Below the pieces are notes generated by a model. The model saw only the letters and a program-made list of their open reading frames with translations, had not been told where the DNA came from and made no database searches. The translations under genes were made by a program, and so were the position numbers. Positions 53,801 to 63,472 of a stretch of DNA of 64,000 nt are shown one piece after another. Source of the stretch: Rhodopirellula bahusiensis (GTDB lineage: Bacteria; Planctomycetota; Planctomycetia; Pirellulales; Pirellulaceae); the NCBI RefSeq assembly GCF_002727185.1, contig NZ_NIZW01000006.1, positions 62,001 to 126,000 of the forward strand, read 5' to 3'. How positions within the stretch are numbered: position 1 is the stretch's first letter; the number at the start of each line of letters is the position of its first letter.

Positions 53801-54078
53801 GTGACCGTCCCCATGCCTTCGCGTGCCAACGACGTCATCTCATCAACGCCATCGACCGTGCGAACCGCTTCTTCAATCTTTTCCAGAATGCCTTCTTCGA
53901 TTTCGTCAGGGCTGGCACCGGGATATTCGACCGATATCGACAGCACATACAGCTCAAAGTCGGGCCAAAAATCTCGACGCAACTGCGACAGGCTGAACGC
54001 CCCCAACAACAGCACACCAACCATCACAACGTTCATCGCCTGCCAGTTTTTGACAGACCAAGCAATCAGAGATTTCAT
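50824..54078 (-). CDS. RND-family efflux transporter (AcrB/CusA type)
   Basis: 1084 residues with the RND architecture: an N-terminal membrane helix (NVVMVGVLLLGAFSLSQLRRDFWPDF), two large periplasmic loops, and two sets of membrane helices including FIVLALFLEMRLAWWVMLGIPI and LIALGTVVDDAIVVGENIYA, mirrored by FGIVALAGVVVNDSIVLVDFINRR. Proton-relay acidic residues lie in VVDDAIVV. The substrate is not evident from the sequence. The ATG overlaps the end of the membrane-fusion gene (ATGA). Confidence 0.92.
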   Translation of the reverse strand: MKSLIAWSVKNWQAMNVVMVGVLLLGAFSLSQLRRDFWPDFELYVLSISVEYPGASPDEIEEGILEKIEEAVRTVDGVDEMTSLAREGMGTVTLELDPDANQADAQRVLTEVTTLIGQIPSFPELAEKPDIRMNTNFVTAIRVAVMGPKVPEFSDVADEDESSSSDVTRGPPFDHAEAKAEAALALRRVAEQIREEILALPSVSVADLVGTPDYQIDIEIPEDTLRKYNLSLQSVAQIVRANNVELPGGTLRGRSQEVLLRGSDKSSVGSGIEEIPLVSQPGGAVLTVGDLGRVRDEFSVEGSINEVNGHPAVLVSIETTSADDLIQVAEEVRQFVAEGSDALPNGYSLIAMRDRSTSVKNRLNLLSKNAWMGLVLVFIVLALFLEMRLAWWVMLGIPISLLGACIYMHFGGHTLNMTSMFAFLIALGTVVDDAIVVGENIYAHREMGKSYHQAAIDGAYEVMPSVITAILTTVIAFAPIMYMEGRIKRLTVVLPMCVGAMLIVSMFESLTILPSHLSHKRSRFLDVVTYLLMPLRPLAWLLQKANSGMSKLLTKCIDRIYTPILGWSLRNPAVVLSTLAGLLILSVGVVRSGMVPFLLLPKIDFGFITVQVTYPDGTPVEITNAATKRLEDAIWKVNQRSIDEKMTADPGGFVQAVQRTVGSSGDEVGSSVAGHVGGLFIQLNDIGERTVSSDDIVRMWREESGRFPGAEAVAFGATPRGPASLPIELRLMATGENLAMLDAAIERCKAKLGEYPYVSDIATDTRQGKWEYRIKVRDDAKAMGVSLADVAGTVRASYYGEEVMRLQRGRHEVPLRVRYPREDRNTLVSFNDIRVRGTDRMERPLNEIVKVDVQRGYSEISRVNQMRSISVVADVDETRGNAFNVVSDLKANFVPEFRKEFPGVQLQWGGQQEQTDETVNSLVVGFVFVLGAMFLLLTIQFNSSWQAILILSIIPFGFIGAIFGHIVMNIDLTLFSIFGIVALAGVVVNDSIVLVDFINRRVADGLPLHEAIIDGGRRRFRAVLLTSVTTCAGMMPILLERSKEAQVVSPMATSLTFGLALSTLVVLILAPVMYLVVAKLSPPQ

Positions 54079-55880
54079 CCGTCAGCCCGCAAGCTTGAGT
54101 TCGCTTGATTGGGATTCAACGTCGCATCGCCAATCGCCGGCGAAGCAGATTGCCCTGTTTTGTCTGGTCCCGCTTCTGCATTGGATGGCGTTTGCCCGCC
54201 CAAAGGCATTCCTTCGATCGGATCGCTGATGGGCGAGACGATGATTCGGGTCGATGCCAAGGTGCACAGATGATCGAGTTCAGGTTGAACTTGAACGACG
54301 ACGTCATCACCAGTCCGACTGACAATCGTGATGGGAACGATTCGCAGTTTTCCATCAACGTTCAACCAAAGTCGGTTGCCGGGTCGAACGGCCGATTCAG
54401 CCACACGAAAGAGTAGTTGATTGGGTTGAGTTTCGATCGAAACGTCAACAAACATCCCACGGGTCAATTGCCGACTCGCACTGCCTTCCAAGGATGACTC
54501 TGGGGACTCCACCCGGAAGAGACATGGATAAGTCCGGGTGTTGACATCGATGCCAACCCCATCGAGGCGTTCGAAGACCGCTGACCATTGATGGGATTCC
54601 GATCCGAAAACGCTGGAGATCGTCGCCGACACCGCCGAATTGATACGGTCAGCATCAGAAACCGCCTTTTCCGCCTGATCAGGATCACTCGCAGCCAAGG
54701 TCGACAAAACGGATCGACTATTCCAAATCCAGAACATCTGATCCGCGGTCAGACTCGCCCGAACCTCGACGGCTGACGTGTCTTCAATCGTGATGAACGG
54801 AGTCCCCGTTGGCAGGAACGATTGCTCCTCAACTTCGGATGACACAACGCGCCCGTCGATCGGCGATTGGATCTCGCAGCGAGAAAGATCCAACCGGGCC
54901 CGCTCTAATAACACTTCCGTCAGCGATCGTTTCTCCGTTACCAACTGCAACTGAGCAGTCAGTTCACGCCGACGGTTTTCGAGTTCCACCAAGGATGAAT
55001 CCGCAGCCAACTCAGCACGGCGAGCGGTGTCAACTTCGGAAGCGGATGCGGCCCGCTGGGCAACGAGCGAGTTAATTCGTTCGCGTTCTTGGCGAGCAAT
55101 CGCCAGTTGCTTCTGGGCCAAAGACTGCAACTCCACAGTGTTCTCAATGCCGACCTGGACGGAGTTTTCTTCAGCGGCTTCTTGTTGAGCCAAAGCTTGC
55201 AAACGCTTCACTTCCAACTCGTACTCAGTCGAATCGAGTCGGATCAGCACCTCGCCCGTTTTGACCTTTCGACCGGCACGAACGTTCTCAGACAACTGGA
55301 CCACGCGGCCGGCAACTTCAGAAGCCAATCGCAGCTCACGCAAAGGAACGACCACTCCATTGACATCGATCACCACGGGTCCGCTATGAAAACGGACGTC
55401 GTTGGTGCTGACAATCGTTACGGGTGACTTGGCCGGTTTGGTACGCTGCGGACGCTGACGTTCACCCAGGAATGTGTAGCCGTAGATTGCTGCGGCCAAT
55501 ACGGCTGCCGAGACGACCAGATTGACGACGAAGTGGAGCGGCGACGATGGCTGAGTGTCCCCCAACGCCGGTCCCGCCGACGACTCACTGGATGCCAAGT
55601 GCGTCCCAGTCGCCGACTGAGGTATCTCGGAAGTCGCCGCTGAACCGCTACCGTTCGCAGCCGCTGCCTCGCTAGCATCCAACTCAAAGGTTGGAGCAGA
55701 ACTCGGCTCAAGGTCAGTCGATCGGCGCGATCCAGATGAAGCTGACTGAGGCGATTGAACGTCAGGTACGTGAGTCATGAAATTCGCGGGAAAGACGGGT
55801 GAATCATGGTCGCTAATCAGCCGGAAGCCGGATTTCTCGATCGAAAACTGCTTTGGCGCCCAGAGAACCGGAACGCTCAT
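54075..55880 (-). CDS. RND membrane-fusion (periplasmic adaptor) protein
   Basis: 601 residues; ATG 55778 (MTHVPDVQ) is an alternative start. One membrane segment (VVNLVVSAAVLAAAIYGYTFLG, about residues 110-130) follows a polar N-terminus. Then come the split lipoyl/barrel-sandwich parts (GVVVPLRELRLASEVAGRVV and ARLDLSRCEIQSPIDGRVVS) around a long coiled-coil hairpin (about 220-320), and the beta-barrel. It links the RND pump to an outer-membrane exit. No TolC-type gene is adjacent. Confidence 0.9.
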   Translation of the reverse strand: MSVPVLWAPKQFSIEKSGFRLISDHDSPVFPANFMTHVPDVQSPQSASSGSRRSTDLEPSSAPTFELDASEAAAANGSGSAATSEIPQSATGTHLASSESSAGPALGDTQPSSPLHFVVNLVVSAAVLAAAIYGYTFLGERQRPQRTKPAKSPVTIVSTNDVRFHSGPVVIDVNGVVVPLRELRLASEVAGRVVQLSENVRAGRKVKTGEVLIRLDSTEYELEVKRLQALAQQEAAEENSVQVGIENTVELQSLAQKQLAIARQERERINSLVAQRAASASEVDTARRAELAADSSLVELENRRRELTAQLQLVTEKRSLTEVLLERARLDLSRCEIQSPIDGRVVSSEVEEQSFLPTGTPFITIEDTSAVEVRASLTADQMFWIWNSRSVLSTLAASDPDQAEKAVSDADRINSAVSATISSVFGSESHQWSAVFERLDGVGIDVNTRTYPCLFRVESPESSLEGSASRQLTRGMFVDVSIETQPNQLLFRVAESAVRPGNRLWLNVDGKLRIVPITIVSRTGDDVVVQVQPELDHLCTLASTRIIVSPISDPIEGMPLGGQTPSNAEAGPDKTGQSASPAIGDATLNPNQANSSLRADG

Positions 55881-56034
55881 TTCGAAAACTCAACCGCGCA
55901 GCAAGAAGCGCAGTCAGGTACGCCCATTAAAACCCACGGTCGAGCGTTATGTTCCGTGAAAAAGTCGGTTCAGGTGAGATTTGTCACTCAAATCCGCCTC
56001 GCCCGACCCAACGGACGGGCGGCACGAAGCGATT

Positions 56035-57360
56035 TCACCGGCCGCCTGATGAGTCCAGAACGCTGCTTTGGCCCGATTCATCCAATTCCAGATGCTCTGC
56101 CACTCGCTCTTTGATGGATTTCACCAACGATCGAACTTGATCCTGATCAACATCGCGTCGGTACTCGTTGTCACGCTCGACATTCCCGCCGCCGGACTGA
56201 ATCGCTTTGAATTCGCGACCATGCTCGCTCGAAACAACGTTTCCGACGACGGTGTTCCCCTCCGTCGAAACCTTCAGCGCGATGAAGCGATCACCACGTT
56301 GAGAGCGAGTGTCGTAGACCAGGTTTCGTAAGAGTTGGTTGTGATCCGCGATCGACGGCGTCGGCGAGGAACTTGCGACCGCGTCCACAACATAAATGGA
56401 CTGCTCTCCCGCATCCACGATCACGTTCGATTCCAATCGATTGTCGGACGATTGGATCAGCACACCCTGCTTGGTCGAACCGAGGACAACGTTCTTCCGG
56501 ATGACATTGTTTTCCGAGGAAGACAGAACAAAGATCCCGCGACCGTGGTTCTCGATGAAATTGTGCTCCACCAAATTGTTCATCGCATCATTCGGCAAGC
56601 GGATCCCCGCGTACCCGGAATCCAGCAAACTCTCCGCAGTGATCTCATTCCAAGCCACATAACAATCGCGATGACGACTGAGATTGATGCTACCGTTTTC
56701 GATCGAGTCGAATCGGTTGTGGACGATCCGAATGCGATCGCAGTTGTCGCTGGCATAGCCCGATTTACCGAGATTGTCTCGAAACAAGTTGCCTTCCAAC
56801 GAGATGTCCGAACAACCTTCGAGCCGGACGATTCCGCCCGCAAACTCAACATGGTGAAAATGCAGGTTGCTGACCTCGTACATCGCCACGGTGCGGTATC
56901 GATTGCGTAGCGTCAGTCCTGTGACGAAGGCTTTGCTCCCGTTGATCCGCCGCGCATTCAGCAGATACGAGCGTAGCCTGCGGCTTTCCAAAATGGTTTT
57001 GCCGACTCCATCACCGATGAGGTTGACGCCCGAACGCAACTGGATTGGCCGAGAGAACCGGTACGTTCCGGAGGGAATGTAAACCGTGTCGATGCCGGGT
57101 GAATTCGCTGCGTGCGAGATCGCCTTCGCCAACGCAACGGACTGGTCTGAATCGGAGCCCGCACTCAAACCGAAATCGGTGGCGTTGATGGACCGAGACT
57201 TCTCAAGAACGTGATCGCCGACGATCCACGTGCTGGATGTTCGCTCACTCGGTCCGAGGGTTTCTATTTCCGGAACCGGTGGATCATCCGATCGAGCATC
57301 CTCGACCGGAAGCAAACCAAGCGTCAACACCATGCCGAAGAAGAGAATGCGATCTCGCAT
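56035..57360 (-). CDS. Secreted right-handed parallel beta-helix protein
   Basis: 441 residues with a signal peptide (MRDRILFFGMVLTLGLLPV). The pectate-lyase-like coil pattern repeats every 22-25 residues: LEGCSDISLEGNLFRDN, NCDRIRIVHNRFDSIENGSIN, RDCYVAWNEITAES, SSENNVIRKNVVLGST, SSDNRLESNVIVDAG. Such proteins bind or cleave acidic polysaccharides or are cell-surface fibres. No catalytic residues could be assigned. It begins 38 bases after yebC on the same strand. Confidence 0.82.
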   Translation of the reverse strand: MRDRILFFGMVLTLGLLPVEDARSDDPPVPEIETLGPSERTSSTWIVGDHVLEKSRSINATDFGLSAGSDSDQSVALAKAISHAANSPGIDTVYIPSGTYRFSRPIQLRSGVNLIGDGVGKTILESRRLRSYLLNARRINGSKAFVTGLTLRNRYRTVAMYEVSNLHFHHVEFAGGIVRLEGCSDISLEGNLFRDNLGKSGYASDNCDRIRIVHNRFDSIENGSINLSRHRDCYVAWNEITAESLLDSGYAGIRLPNDAMNNLVEHNFIENHGRGIFVLSSSENNVIRKNVVLGSTKQGVLIQSSDNRLESNVIVDAGEQSIYVVDAVASSSPTPSIADHNQLLRNLVYDTRSQRGDRFIALKVSTEGNTVVGNVVSSEHGREFKAIQSGGGNVERDNEYRRDVDQDQVRSLVKSIKERVAEHLELDESGQSSVLDSSGGR

Positions 57361-57398
57361 GGTGGATGCCTACATGATAAGCGATGAACGCCGACGTT

Positions 57399-58139
57399 CT
57401 ATTCCGAAACCGACTCGGAAGGAAAGTTTGCGTTCGTGCTGACGGTTTGGATGTCGTCGTGGTCATCCAAAGCTTCTAGCAATGACAGAACCTTGCCTGA
57501 AACGCTGTCGTCCAAATCCACGTTGGTGGAGGCGACCTGCGTGACTTCACTGACTTCGGTGTCCATACTCGCTTCGTCGAACGCGACTTCCAGATCGCTA
57601 AAAGCCTCGGGAGTGCAAGTCACTTGAATCTTGCCTTCATCGTCGACCTCCACGTCGTCCGCTCCGTTTTCCAAAGCGAGCTCCGTGACTTTCTCTTCGT
57701 CCGCACCGTCACCAAAGACGAAGATGCCCTTGCGTTCAAAGAGGTACGACACGCATCCGGTTTTACCGAGCTCGCCGCCGAATTTTCCAAACATCGTCCG
57801 AAGCTCAGGAGCGGTCCGGTTGCGGTTGTCAGTCAGTGCCAAGCACATCACGGCGACGCCACCGGGGCCGTAACCTTCGTAGAGCACTTCTTCAACGGCA
57901 TCGCCATCCAGCTCACCGGTGCCACGCTTGATGGCCCGTTCGATGTTGTCCTTTGGCATCGAGACCGCTTTGGCGTCATCAATCGCTTTCCGCAATCGGA
58001 TGTTGAGCGCAGGATCGCCACCACCCATCTTTGCCGAAACAATGATCGCCTTGCTGAGCTTGCTCCACATCTTGCCCCGCTGGGCGTCAACTCGCCCTTT
58101 GCGGTGCTGGATGTTCGCCCATTTACTGTGACCTGCCAT
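57399..58139 (-). CDS. yebC: YebC/PmpR-family protein
   Basis: 247 residues from ATG 58139, the family start MAGHSKWANIQHRKGRVDAQ. Landmarks: WSKLSKAIIVSAKMGGGDP, MPKDNIERAIKRGTGE, YEGYGPGGVAVMCLALTDN and ELGKTGCVSYLF. Family members act as DNA-binding regulators, or in translation to relieve stalling at proline stretches. A cytoplasmic protein. The first nine codons from the upstream ATG (58166) are not conserved in the family. Confidence 0.92.
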   Translation of the reverse strand: MAGHSKWANIQHRKGRVDAQRGKMWSKLSKAIIVSAKMGGGDPALNIRLRKAIDDAKAVSMPKDNIERAIKRGTGELDGDAVEEVLYEGYGPGGVAVMCLALTDNRNRTAPELRTMFGKFGGELGKTGCVSYLFERKGIFVFGDGADEEKVTELALENGADDVEVDDEGKIQVTCTPEAFSDLEVAFDEASMDTEVSEVTQVASTNVDLDDSVSGKVLSLLEALDDHDDIQTVSTNANFPSESVSE

Positions 58140-58223
58140 CAGTGTTGTCCTTCCCGTTTGGATCAATCGTTGTTCTATGCAATGCGATCGAGTCCATCGG
58201 ATTCGGACCGATCCGCATCGAGG

Positions 58224-59519
58224 TCAGCGGGGTTTCCGCTTCGTCAATTTTCGGTTGGTGGCCTTCTTCCCAGCAGTCGAGCCAGTGGCTTCGGTCGAAG
58301 TGGGCTTAGCGGCCGTGGTCGTTTTTTTCTTCGCTGACTTCTTGGGAGCAGAAGCTTTCGTGCTACTCGGTTTGGCGTTGCTGCCGGACTTCTTCGCAGG
58401 AGCCTTCTTGGAAGCCGATGTCTTCGTAGACTTCTTGCCGGCCGATTTGGTCGTTTCAGTCGACTTGGACGCAGTCTTCGAAGCCGATGTTTTGCTCGAC
58501 TTCTTCGCGGTGGACGAAGACGAACCCTTTGCAGAACCAGCGGACTTGTCGGTCGTTGCTTTCTTCTTGGCTGACTTCGATCCGGCGGCCGCTTTTGCTT
58601 CGGCCTTCTTCGCTTCAGCAGCCAACCGTGCTTGCGACTCAGCGGCTTGTTCGGCAGCCGATTTCTGCGGAACCGCTGGCTTGGTTGCGCGGCTGCCTTT
58701 TTTTGCACTGCGTTTGACCAAGACAGCCGACTTGGCTTCCGCTTCCTCGGCGGCTTCCGCTTCGGCTTCCTGCTTGGCCGCTTCGCGTTCCTCTTTCTTA
58801 CGAGCCTTCACTCGCTTGATCGCGGCCTCTTTGCTGGTCAACCATTCGTCGAGTTCTTTGGAGCTGCCCTTGGCAACCGACTCGAGGAACGTCCGAGCTT
58901 TCTTGTCCTTCGGATCCATCAACAAATCGACGGCGGGTTGATGCATCAGGGCAGCGAACTCGACACCCTTGCTCTTCGGCACGGCTCGCTCGAGACCCGG
59001 CACCCGACCATCGGCTGCTTCTGATTGGCTGGCGATCCCGGTGACCAACATCACGACCATGGCGGAGTAATCGATCGGGATCGAATGACCGCCGAGGCCA
59101 TGTTGAATGATGTAGCTGAGCACGAACGGAGTCATCGATGACATCCCTTCGAACTTTGCAACGGCTTTGCCCAGATTCTCTTTCTTCAGGTGGTCCAGAT
59201 CGAAGCTGTAAAACTCTTCGAAGATTCCTTGCAGGATCGACTTCAGGCGCTGAGCAGCTTTGTTCGCATCCGGCAGACTCGACAGAACGGTCGCCAACTC
59301 GGTCACCGTGGTGACTCGGACTTCATTCCAATCGAAGTAGTCCTGCTCCAACTTCGCGAGGCCTTCGTCGGCCAAATCAGCGGGGCAATCTTCCAGCAAG
59401 CAGGCATACAGCGCGTGCTCGAGGAGCGGACGCGACGGAGTGGCCGGGGCCACGTCATAGTGTTTCTTCAAAGCCGTTTGCAGCTTTGTAATCAGTTTCG
59501 CGCGGTTAGTGGCTGACAT
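58224..59519 (-). CDS. Endonuclease III-like protein with histone H1-like tail
   Basis: 431 residues. The N-terminal 230 resemble HhH-GPD base-excision enzymes in outline (LLEHALYACLLEDC, AQRLKSILQGIFEEFYSFDL, PFVLSYIIQHGLGGHSIPIDYSA), with an Asp at about the catalytic position; no Fe-S cysteine cluster is seen. From about residue 235 the chain is a Lys/Ala/Ser-rich tail (KKSAKKKTTT-like repeats) as in histone H1-like bacterial proteins, which bind DNA non-specifically. Whether the glycosylase part is active is unknown. Confidence 0.72.
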   Translation of the reverse strand: MSATNRAKLITKLQTALKKHYDVAPATPSRPLLEHALYACLLEDCPADLADEGLAKLEQDYFDWNEVRVTTVTELATVLSSLPDANKAAQRLKSILQGIFEEFYSFDLDHLKKENLGKAVAKFEGMSSMTPFVLSYIIQHGLGGHSIPIDYSAMVVMLVTGIASQSEAADGRVPGLERAVPKSKGVEFAALMHQPAVDLLMDPKDKKARTFLESVAKGSSKELDEWLTSKEAAIKRVKARKKEEREAAKQEAEAEAAEEAEAKSAVLVKRSAKKGSRATKPAVPQKSAAEQAAESQARLAAEAKKAEAKAAAGSKSAKKKATTDKSAGSAKGSSSSTAKKSSKTSASKTASKSTETTKSAGKKSTKTSASKKAPAKKSGSNAKPSSTKASAPKKSAKKKTTTAAKPTSTEATGSTAGKKATNRKLTKRKPR

Positions 59520-59532
59520 CTAAATGCGGTAA

Positions 59533-59946
59533 TCAATCGTTTGAGTGGGGAGTGGCGTCATCGCCAGAATCATTTTGGTCACGATCGTCGGTCGCGCCAT
59601 CTTTTTCTTGCCGAATCCGGGCAAGAATCTCGCCGACCGTCATCGCGTTCTCTTGGCCTCGATCGACCTCGAACCGCAACTTTGGCGTGTAGCGGGTGTC
59701 CATTCGGTTGGCAATTTTGCTTTGCAGGAAGCCAGCCGAATTTTGCAAACCACGCAATGACAAATTCTTTTGCGTCTCGTCGCCCATCACGCTGACTTTG
59801 ACTTTGGCCTCACGCATGTCGGGTGAAACCTCCACGCCGATGACAGTGACATCACGGACGCGCGGATCGCGAACTTCGGTCACGATCGCATTCGCGACCA
59901 CTTCGCGGATCGCTTCGGCGGCTTTGAGCAAACGTCGACTGGACAA
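59533..59946 (-). CDS. rbfA: Ribosome-binding factor A
   Basis: 137 residues matching RbfA: SSRRLLKAAEAIREVVANAI, VRDPRVRDVTVIGVEVSPDM, KVKVSVMGDE and the end RYTPKLRFEVD. RbfA helps mature the 16S rRNA 5' end in the small subunit. The start is a TTG (59946); there is no in-frame ATG or GTG upstream before the terminator-like hairpin. A disordered acidic tail ends the protein. It is part of the nusA-infB-rbfA cluster. Confidence 0.9.
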   Translation of the reverse strand: MSSRRLLKAAEAIREVVANAIVTEVRDPRVRDVTVIGVEVSPDMREAKVKVSVMGDETQKNLSLRGLQNSAGFLQSKIANRMDTRYTPKLRFEVDRGQENAMTVGEILARIRQEKDGATDDRDQNDSGDDATPHSND

Positions 59947-59986
59947 AAGACAAACTTCAACAGAGAGGAGCGTGCAATCGCATCAG

Positions 59987-60019
59987 AAAAAACAACGAGC
60001 GGGCGATGGAGCCCGCTTC
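59987..60019 (-). terminator. Terminator-like hairpin between infB and rbfA
   Basis: The minus strand folds AGCGGGC-TCCATC-GCCCGCT (7 bp) followed by CGTTG and six T. It follows infB and precedes the TTG start of rbfA by about 40 bases, so it may reduce rbfA expression or require its own promoter. Confidence 0.7.
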
Positions 60020-60098
60020 GATTGCAGGACTGAATTCATTCCGTGATGGTCACTGACGACACATCGATGCCATATGCCGTCAGTTTCCGACTCGAAAA

Positions 60099-63000
60099 TC
60101 AATCTAGTTTTCGAGCGACTTCTTCAATCTTGTAAGCTTCCAACACATCGTCTTGTTTGATGTCGTTGAAGCCTTGCAGACGGATACCGCATTCCATGCC
60201 GCGTGGCACTTCCTTGACGTCTTCCTTGATCCGGCGAAGGGTGTCGAGCTGATAATCGCCAATCGTTCGTCCGTCTCGGTTGACTCGAATCCGGCAATTC
60301 CGCTGGATCGAACCTTGAGCGACGTAACAACCTGCGATCGTGCCGACTCGGCTGATCGAGAAGACCTGCTTGACCAACGCACGGCCGAGTTCGACCACAC
60401 GTTCTTCCGGTTTCAAGCGTCCTTCGATCAACGCACGGATGTCATCGGTCAATTTGTAGATGACGTCGTAGCGACGAATTTCAACACCACGTTCTTCAGC
60501 CAACGATCGAGCTTTGTCATCGGGGATGACATTGAAGCCCAGGATGACCGCATCGGAAGCACTTGCGAGCGTTGCATCTGCCAATGAGATACCACCGACA
60601 CTGCGTTGCAGAACTCGAATTTCCACTTCAGGATGATCGAATTTGCTCAGCTCTTTGTCGATCGCTTCGAGCGAACCACGGGCGTCGGCACGGATGATCA
60701 AGTTCAACTTCACGTTGTCAGCGGAAGCACCAAGCTTGCCGTCTTCCAACATCTCTTGGAAAGAGTCAAAGCTGACCTTGGTCGTGATCCCTGACAGGCT
60801 CTGACGGCTTGATTCACCCTCACGAGCATTCGCAATTTCGCGTGCTTGCGAGATGTCTTTCAGGACGTGGAAACGATCGCCGGCACCGGGAGGCGTATCC
60901 AAGCCCATCAGGCTGACTGGCGTGCTAGGACCAGCTTCCGTGATCGACTTGCCCGTCAGTGTGTCTTGCATCGCACGCACTCGGCCGTGGGCCGGACCGC
61001 ACACCAAGATATCACCAACACGAAGCGTACCGTTTTGAACGATCAGTTTGGCGACCACACCGCGATCACCTTGCTGTTCCGATTCCAAGCACACGCCCAA
61101 CGCCGATCGATTCGGGTTCGCGGAGTACTCGTTCAGTTCAGCAATCGTCAGCAACGTGTCCAGCAACTCATCCATCCCGGTGCCTTGTGTGGCACTGGTT
61201 CGAACGATTTCGACATCGCCACCCCATTCACTAGGAGTGAGCTGATGCTCGGTCAGTTGAGTCATAACGCGGTTTGGATCCACGCCTTCCAAGTCGATCT
61301 TGTTCATCGCGACAACGATCGGCACTTCGGCCGCTTTCGCGTGGCTGATGGCTTCTTCGGTTTGCGGCATGATGCCGTCATCGGCAGCCACAACCAAAAC
61401 CGCGATGTCGGTCACGTTGGCACCACGGGCACGCATTTCGGTAAATGCTTCATGACCAGGAGTGTCGACGAAGGTGACCGAGCGGCCGTCTTTATCAATT
61501 TTGTAAGCACGGATGTGCTGGGTGATCCCGCCGGCTTCGCCCTTGACGACATTGATGCCAACCAAGTGATCCAGCAAGCTGGTTTTACCGTGGTCAACGT
61601 GACCGAGGAAAGTCACCACAGGCGGTCGAGCGACCAAGGTATCTGGAGCGTCGGCCGTTTCTTCGATTTCGGTGATCAGCTCTTGTTCGAGCGATTCAGC
61701 AGCCTTCAACTCGATGTCGAGATCGTGCTCGGTCGCGAGAAGTTCGGCGGTTTCGAAATCGATGTCGGCATTGATGTTCACCATCATGCCCATGCCCATC
61801 AGGGTTCGCATCACGTCAGCGACGGTCAACCCGGATGCTTCGCAGAAGTTGCGAACGGTACACGGCAATTCGATCTGAACCTTGTCTTTCCGAGGTGCCG
61901 CGGTGTTGACGCCCTTCCGACGGATCCGAGGACGCGAACGTCGGTAGTGATGACGATCGCCGCCATCGGAACCGATGATCCGACGACCACCGCCACCGCG
62001 TTGACGTTCGGCCCGAGCACTGGCCATGCCGGCCAAGCCCTTCTTCTTTGGCTTTTCGTCTTCGTCGATGATGCGTTTGCGTCCCGCAAGTCCAACGGTG
62101 CCTTCCGCTGTCTTCTTGCCACGCTGCTTCTTGTCCGCTTCGTCTTGTTCCAGACGAGCAAGCGGAGCCTTCATGCCCTGCTTGTGTCCTTCGATGACAT
62201 CACGAGTCAGCTTGATATCTGGCTTTTGCGCCGCCGGGCCGGAACTGCCGGTCGGAGCAGCTGGCTTGGCAGGTGCGTTTGGCAATTGAGCCAAATTCAC
62301 TTTGATCCGTGGTTCACGTTTCTTCGACTTGCCAGCTTCGCCGGGCTTGCCACCCTCTTCAGGGCGATTTCGCGAACGGTCCAGCGACCGCATCTTTCCA
62401 CCTGCCGAAGCGGAGTCGCGACGAACGGCTGACAATGGCGTTCCGGGTGTATTGGGAACGACACGGCCGGAGGAGTTGTTCCCCATTCGGCCCGCGATTC
62501 GGCTTGCCAATCCACCGCCCTTGTTGGACGAACCATCGTCGTCCGACGAAGCGACTGGTGCCGATTCACGCTTGGGGGACTCAGGAGCCTTGCGTCCACC
62601 GGAATCCGATTTTGGACCAGGGACACTGGGCGCGGATGCGGCCGAGTCCGGTTTGGTCGAAGAACCATCCGTTTTCGCACCCATGCCAATCCCACGTCCA
62701 CTTGGAGACGCCATGCCCGTTCCAACACCGCCAGTTTTTGGCAGCCGAACTTCGGGTTTGGGCGAACTGTCAGCTGGTGCGGGCTCCGGAGCTTTTGCTT
62801 CGGGTGCGGGCGCCAACTTGGGCGTGCGGACGATCGGTGCGGGTTTGCCGACCGGGCGGCCTCCGTCGCGAACGGGCTCCACCGGTGCGGCGGGGCTTTC
62901 GGCAGCCTCAGCGGGCTTGGCAGAGCGTCCCACATTGATCGCAGATGGCTTTCGACCGGTCGCTCCGCTCAAGTCTCGAACGGGTGCGACGGGAGCCGTG

Positions 63001-63212
63001 GGCGTATCCTTCGTCGGAGGTGCAGCTTTGGGTTTTGGTTCAGACTTCGCAGCGGAACCGGCGAGATGACCTCGCACTTGCTGGGCCTCATCATCTGAGA
63101 GACTGGCCAGCGCGGAACCTTTGCCCGTGATGCCGGCTTTTTTCACCACATCAACGAGTTCTTTGCTGTCGAGATTCAGTTCTTTGGCGAGCGCGTAAAT
63201 GCGTACTGGCAC
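60099..63212 (-). CDS. infB: Translation initiation factor IF-2
   Basis: 1037 residues, the GTPase that places initiator tRNA on the 30S subunit. A short IF2-N domain ([20 protein letters not shown]) is followed by about 350 residues of Ala/Pro/Gly/Lys-rich linker, an IF2-N2-like helical part, then the G domain: [16 protein letters not shown] (G1), [14 protein letters not shown] (G3), AMNKIDLEG (G4), [12 protein letters not shown] (G5). Domains II-IV continue to [13 protein letters not shown]. The long linker is normal for planctomycetes. Confidence 0.97.
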   Translation of the reverse strand: MPVRIYALAKELNLDSKELVDVVKKAGITGKGSALASLSDDEAQQVRGHLAGSAAKSEPKPKAAPPTKDTPTAPVAPVRDLSGATGRKPSAINVGRSAKPAEAAESPAAPVEPVRDGGRPVGKPAPIVRTPKLAPAPEAKAPEPAPADSSPKPEVRLPKTGGVGTGMASPSGRGIGMGAKTDGSSTKPDSAASAPSVPGPKSDSGGRKAPESPKRESAPVASSDDDGSSNKGGGLASRIAGRMGNNSSGRVVPNTPGTPLSAVRRDSASAGGKMRSLDRSRNRPEEGGKPGEAGKSKKREPRIKVNLAQLPNAPAKPAAPTGSSGPAAQKPDIKLTRDVIEGHKQGMKAPLARLEQDEADKKQRGKKTAEGTVGLAGRKRIIDEDEKPKKKGLAGMASARAERQRGGGGRRIIGSDGGDRHHYRRSRPRIRRKGVNTAAPRKDKVQIELPCTVRNFCEASGLTVADVMRTLMGMGMMVNINADIDFETAELLATEHDLDIELKAAESLEQELITEIEETADAPDTLVARPPVVTFLGHVDHGKTSLLDHLVGINVVKGEAGGITQHIRAYKIDKDGRSVTFVDTPGHEAFTEMRARGANVTDIAVLVVAADDGIMPQTEEAISHAKAAEVPIVVAMNKIDLEGVDPNRVMTQLTEHQLTPSEWGGDVEIVRTSATQGTGMDELLDTLLTIAELNEYSANPNRSALGVCLESEQQGDRGVVAKLIVQNGTLRVGDILVCGPAHGRVRAMQDTLTGKSITEAGPSTPVSLMGLDTPPGAGDRFHVLKDISQAREIANAREGESSRQSLSGITTKVSFDSFQEMLEDGKLGASADNVKLNLIIRADARGSLEAIDKELSKFDHPEVEIRVLQRSVGGISLADATLASASDAVILGFNVIPDDKARSLAEERGVEIRRYDVIYKLTDDIRALIEGRLKPEERVVELGRALVKQVFSISRVGTIAGCYVAQGSIQRNCRIRVNRDGRTIGDYQLDTLRRIKEDVKEVPRGMECGIRLQGFNDIKQDDVLEAYKIEEVARKLD

Positions 63213-63472
63213 TGGGTCGAGATCCTGTCAAATTCGATAGGTGAAGTCCGCTCGCAATTCCTTGCGGGTGCGGCTTCGTGGTTTCGTTCGTCAAAATCGC
63301 ATAAAAAGACCTCCATCGTTGCTACCGCCAGTCGGTGAAAAAGCACCAAACTCGCTGAAAACAACGGGGAATTTCATAGCGTTCAAATTGTCCCAAGGAC
63401 GATTGCAAAGACCAACTTTGCTTCTGTCCCACGTTAGGATAGCGTACGAGGACCGTTTTTGAAAACGGCTCA

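Noticed and set aside
60846-62432. 528-codon open frame on the plus strand
   Set aside because: It is antisense to infB, whose domains are unmistakable; the antisense frame has no recognisable domain.
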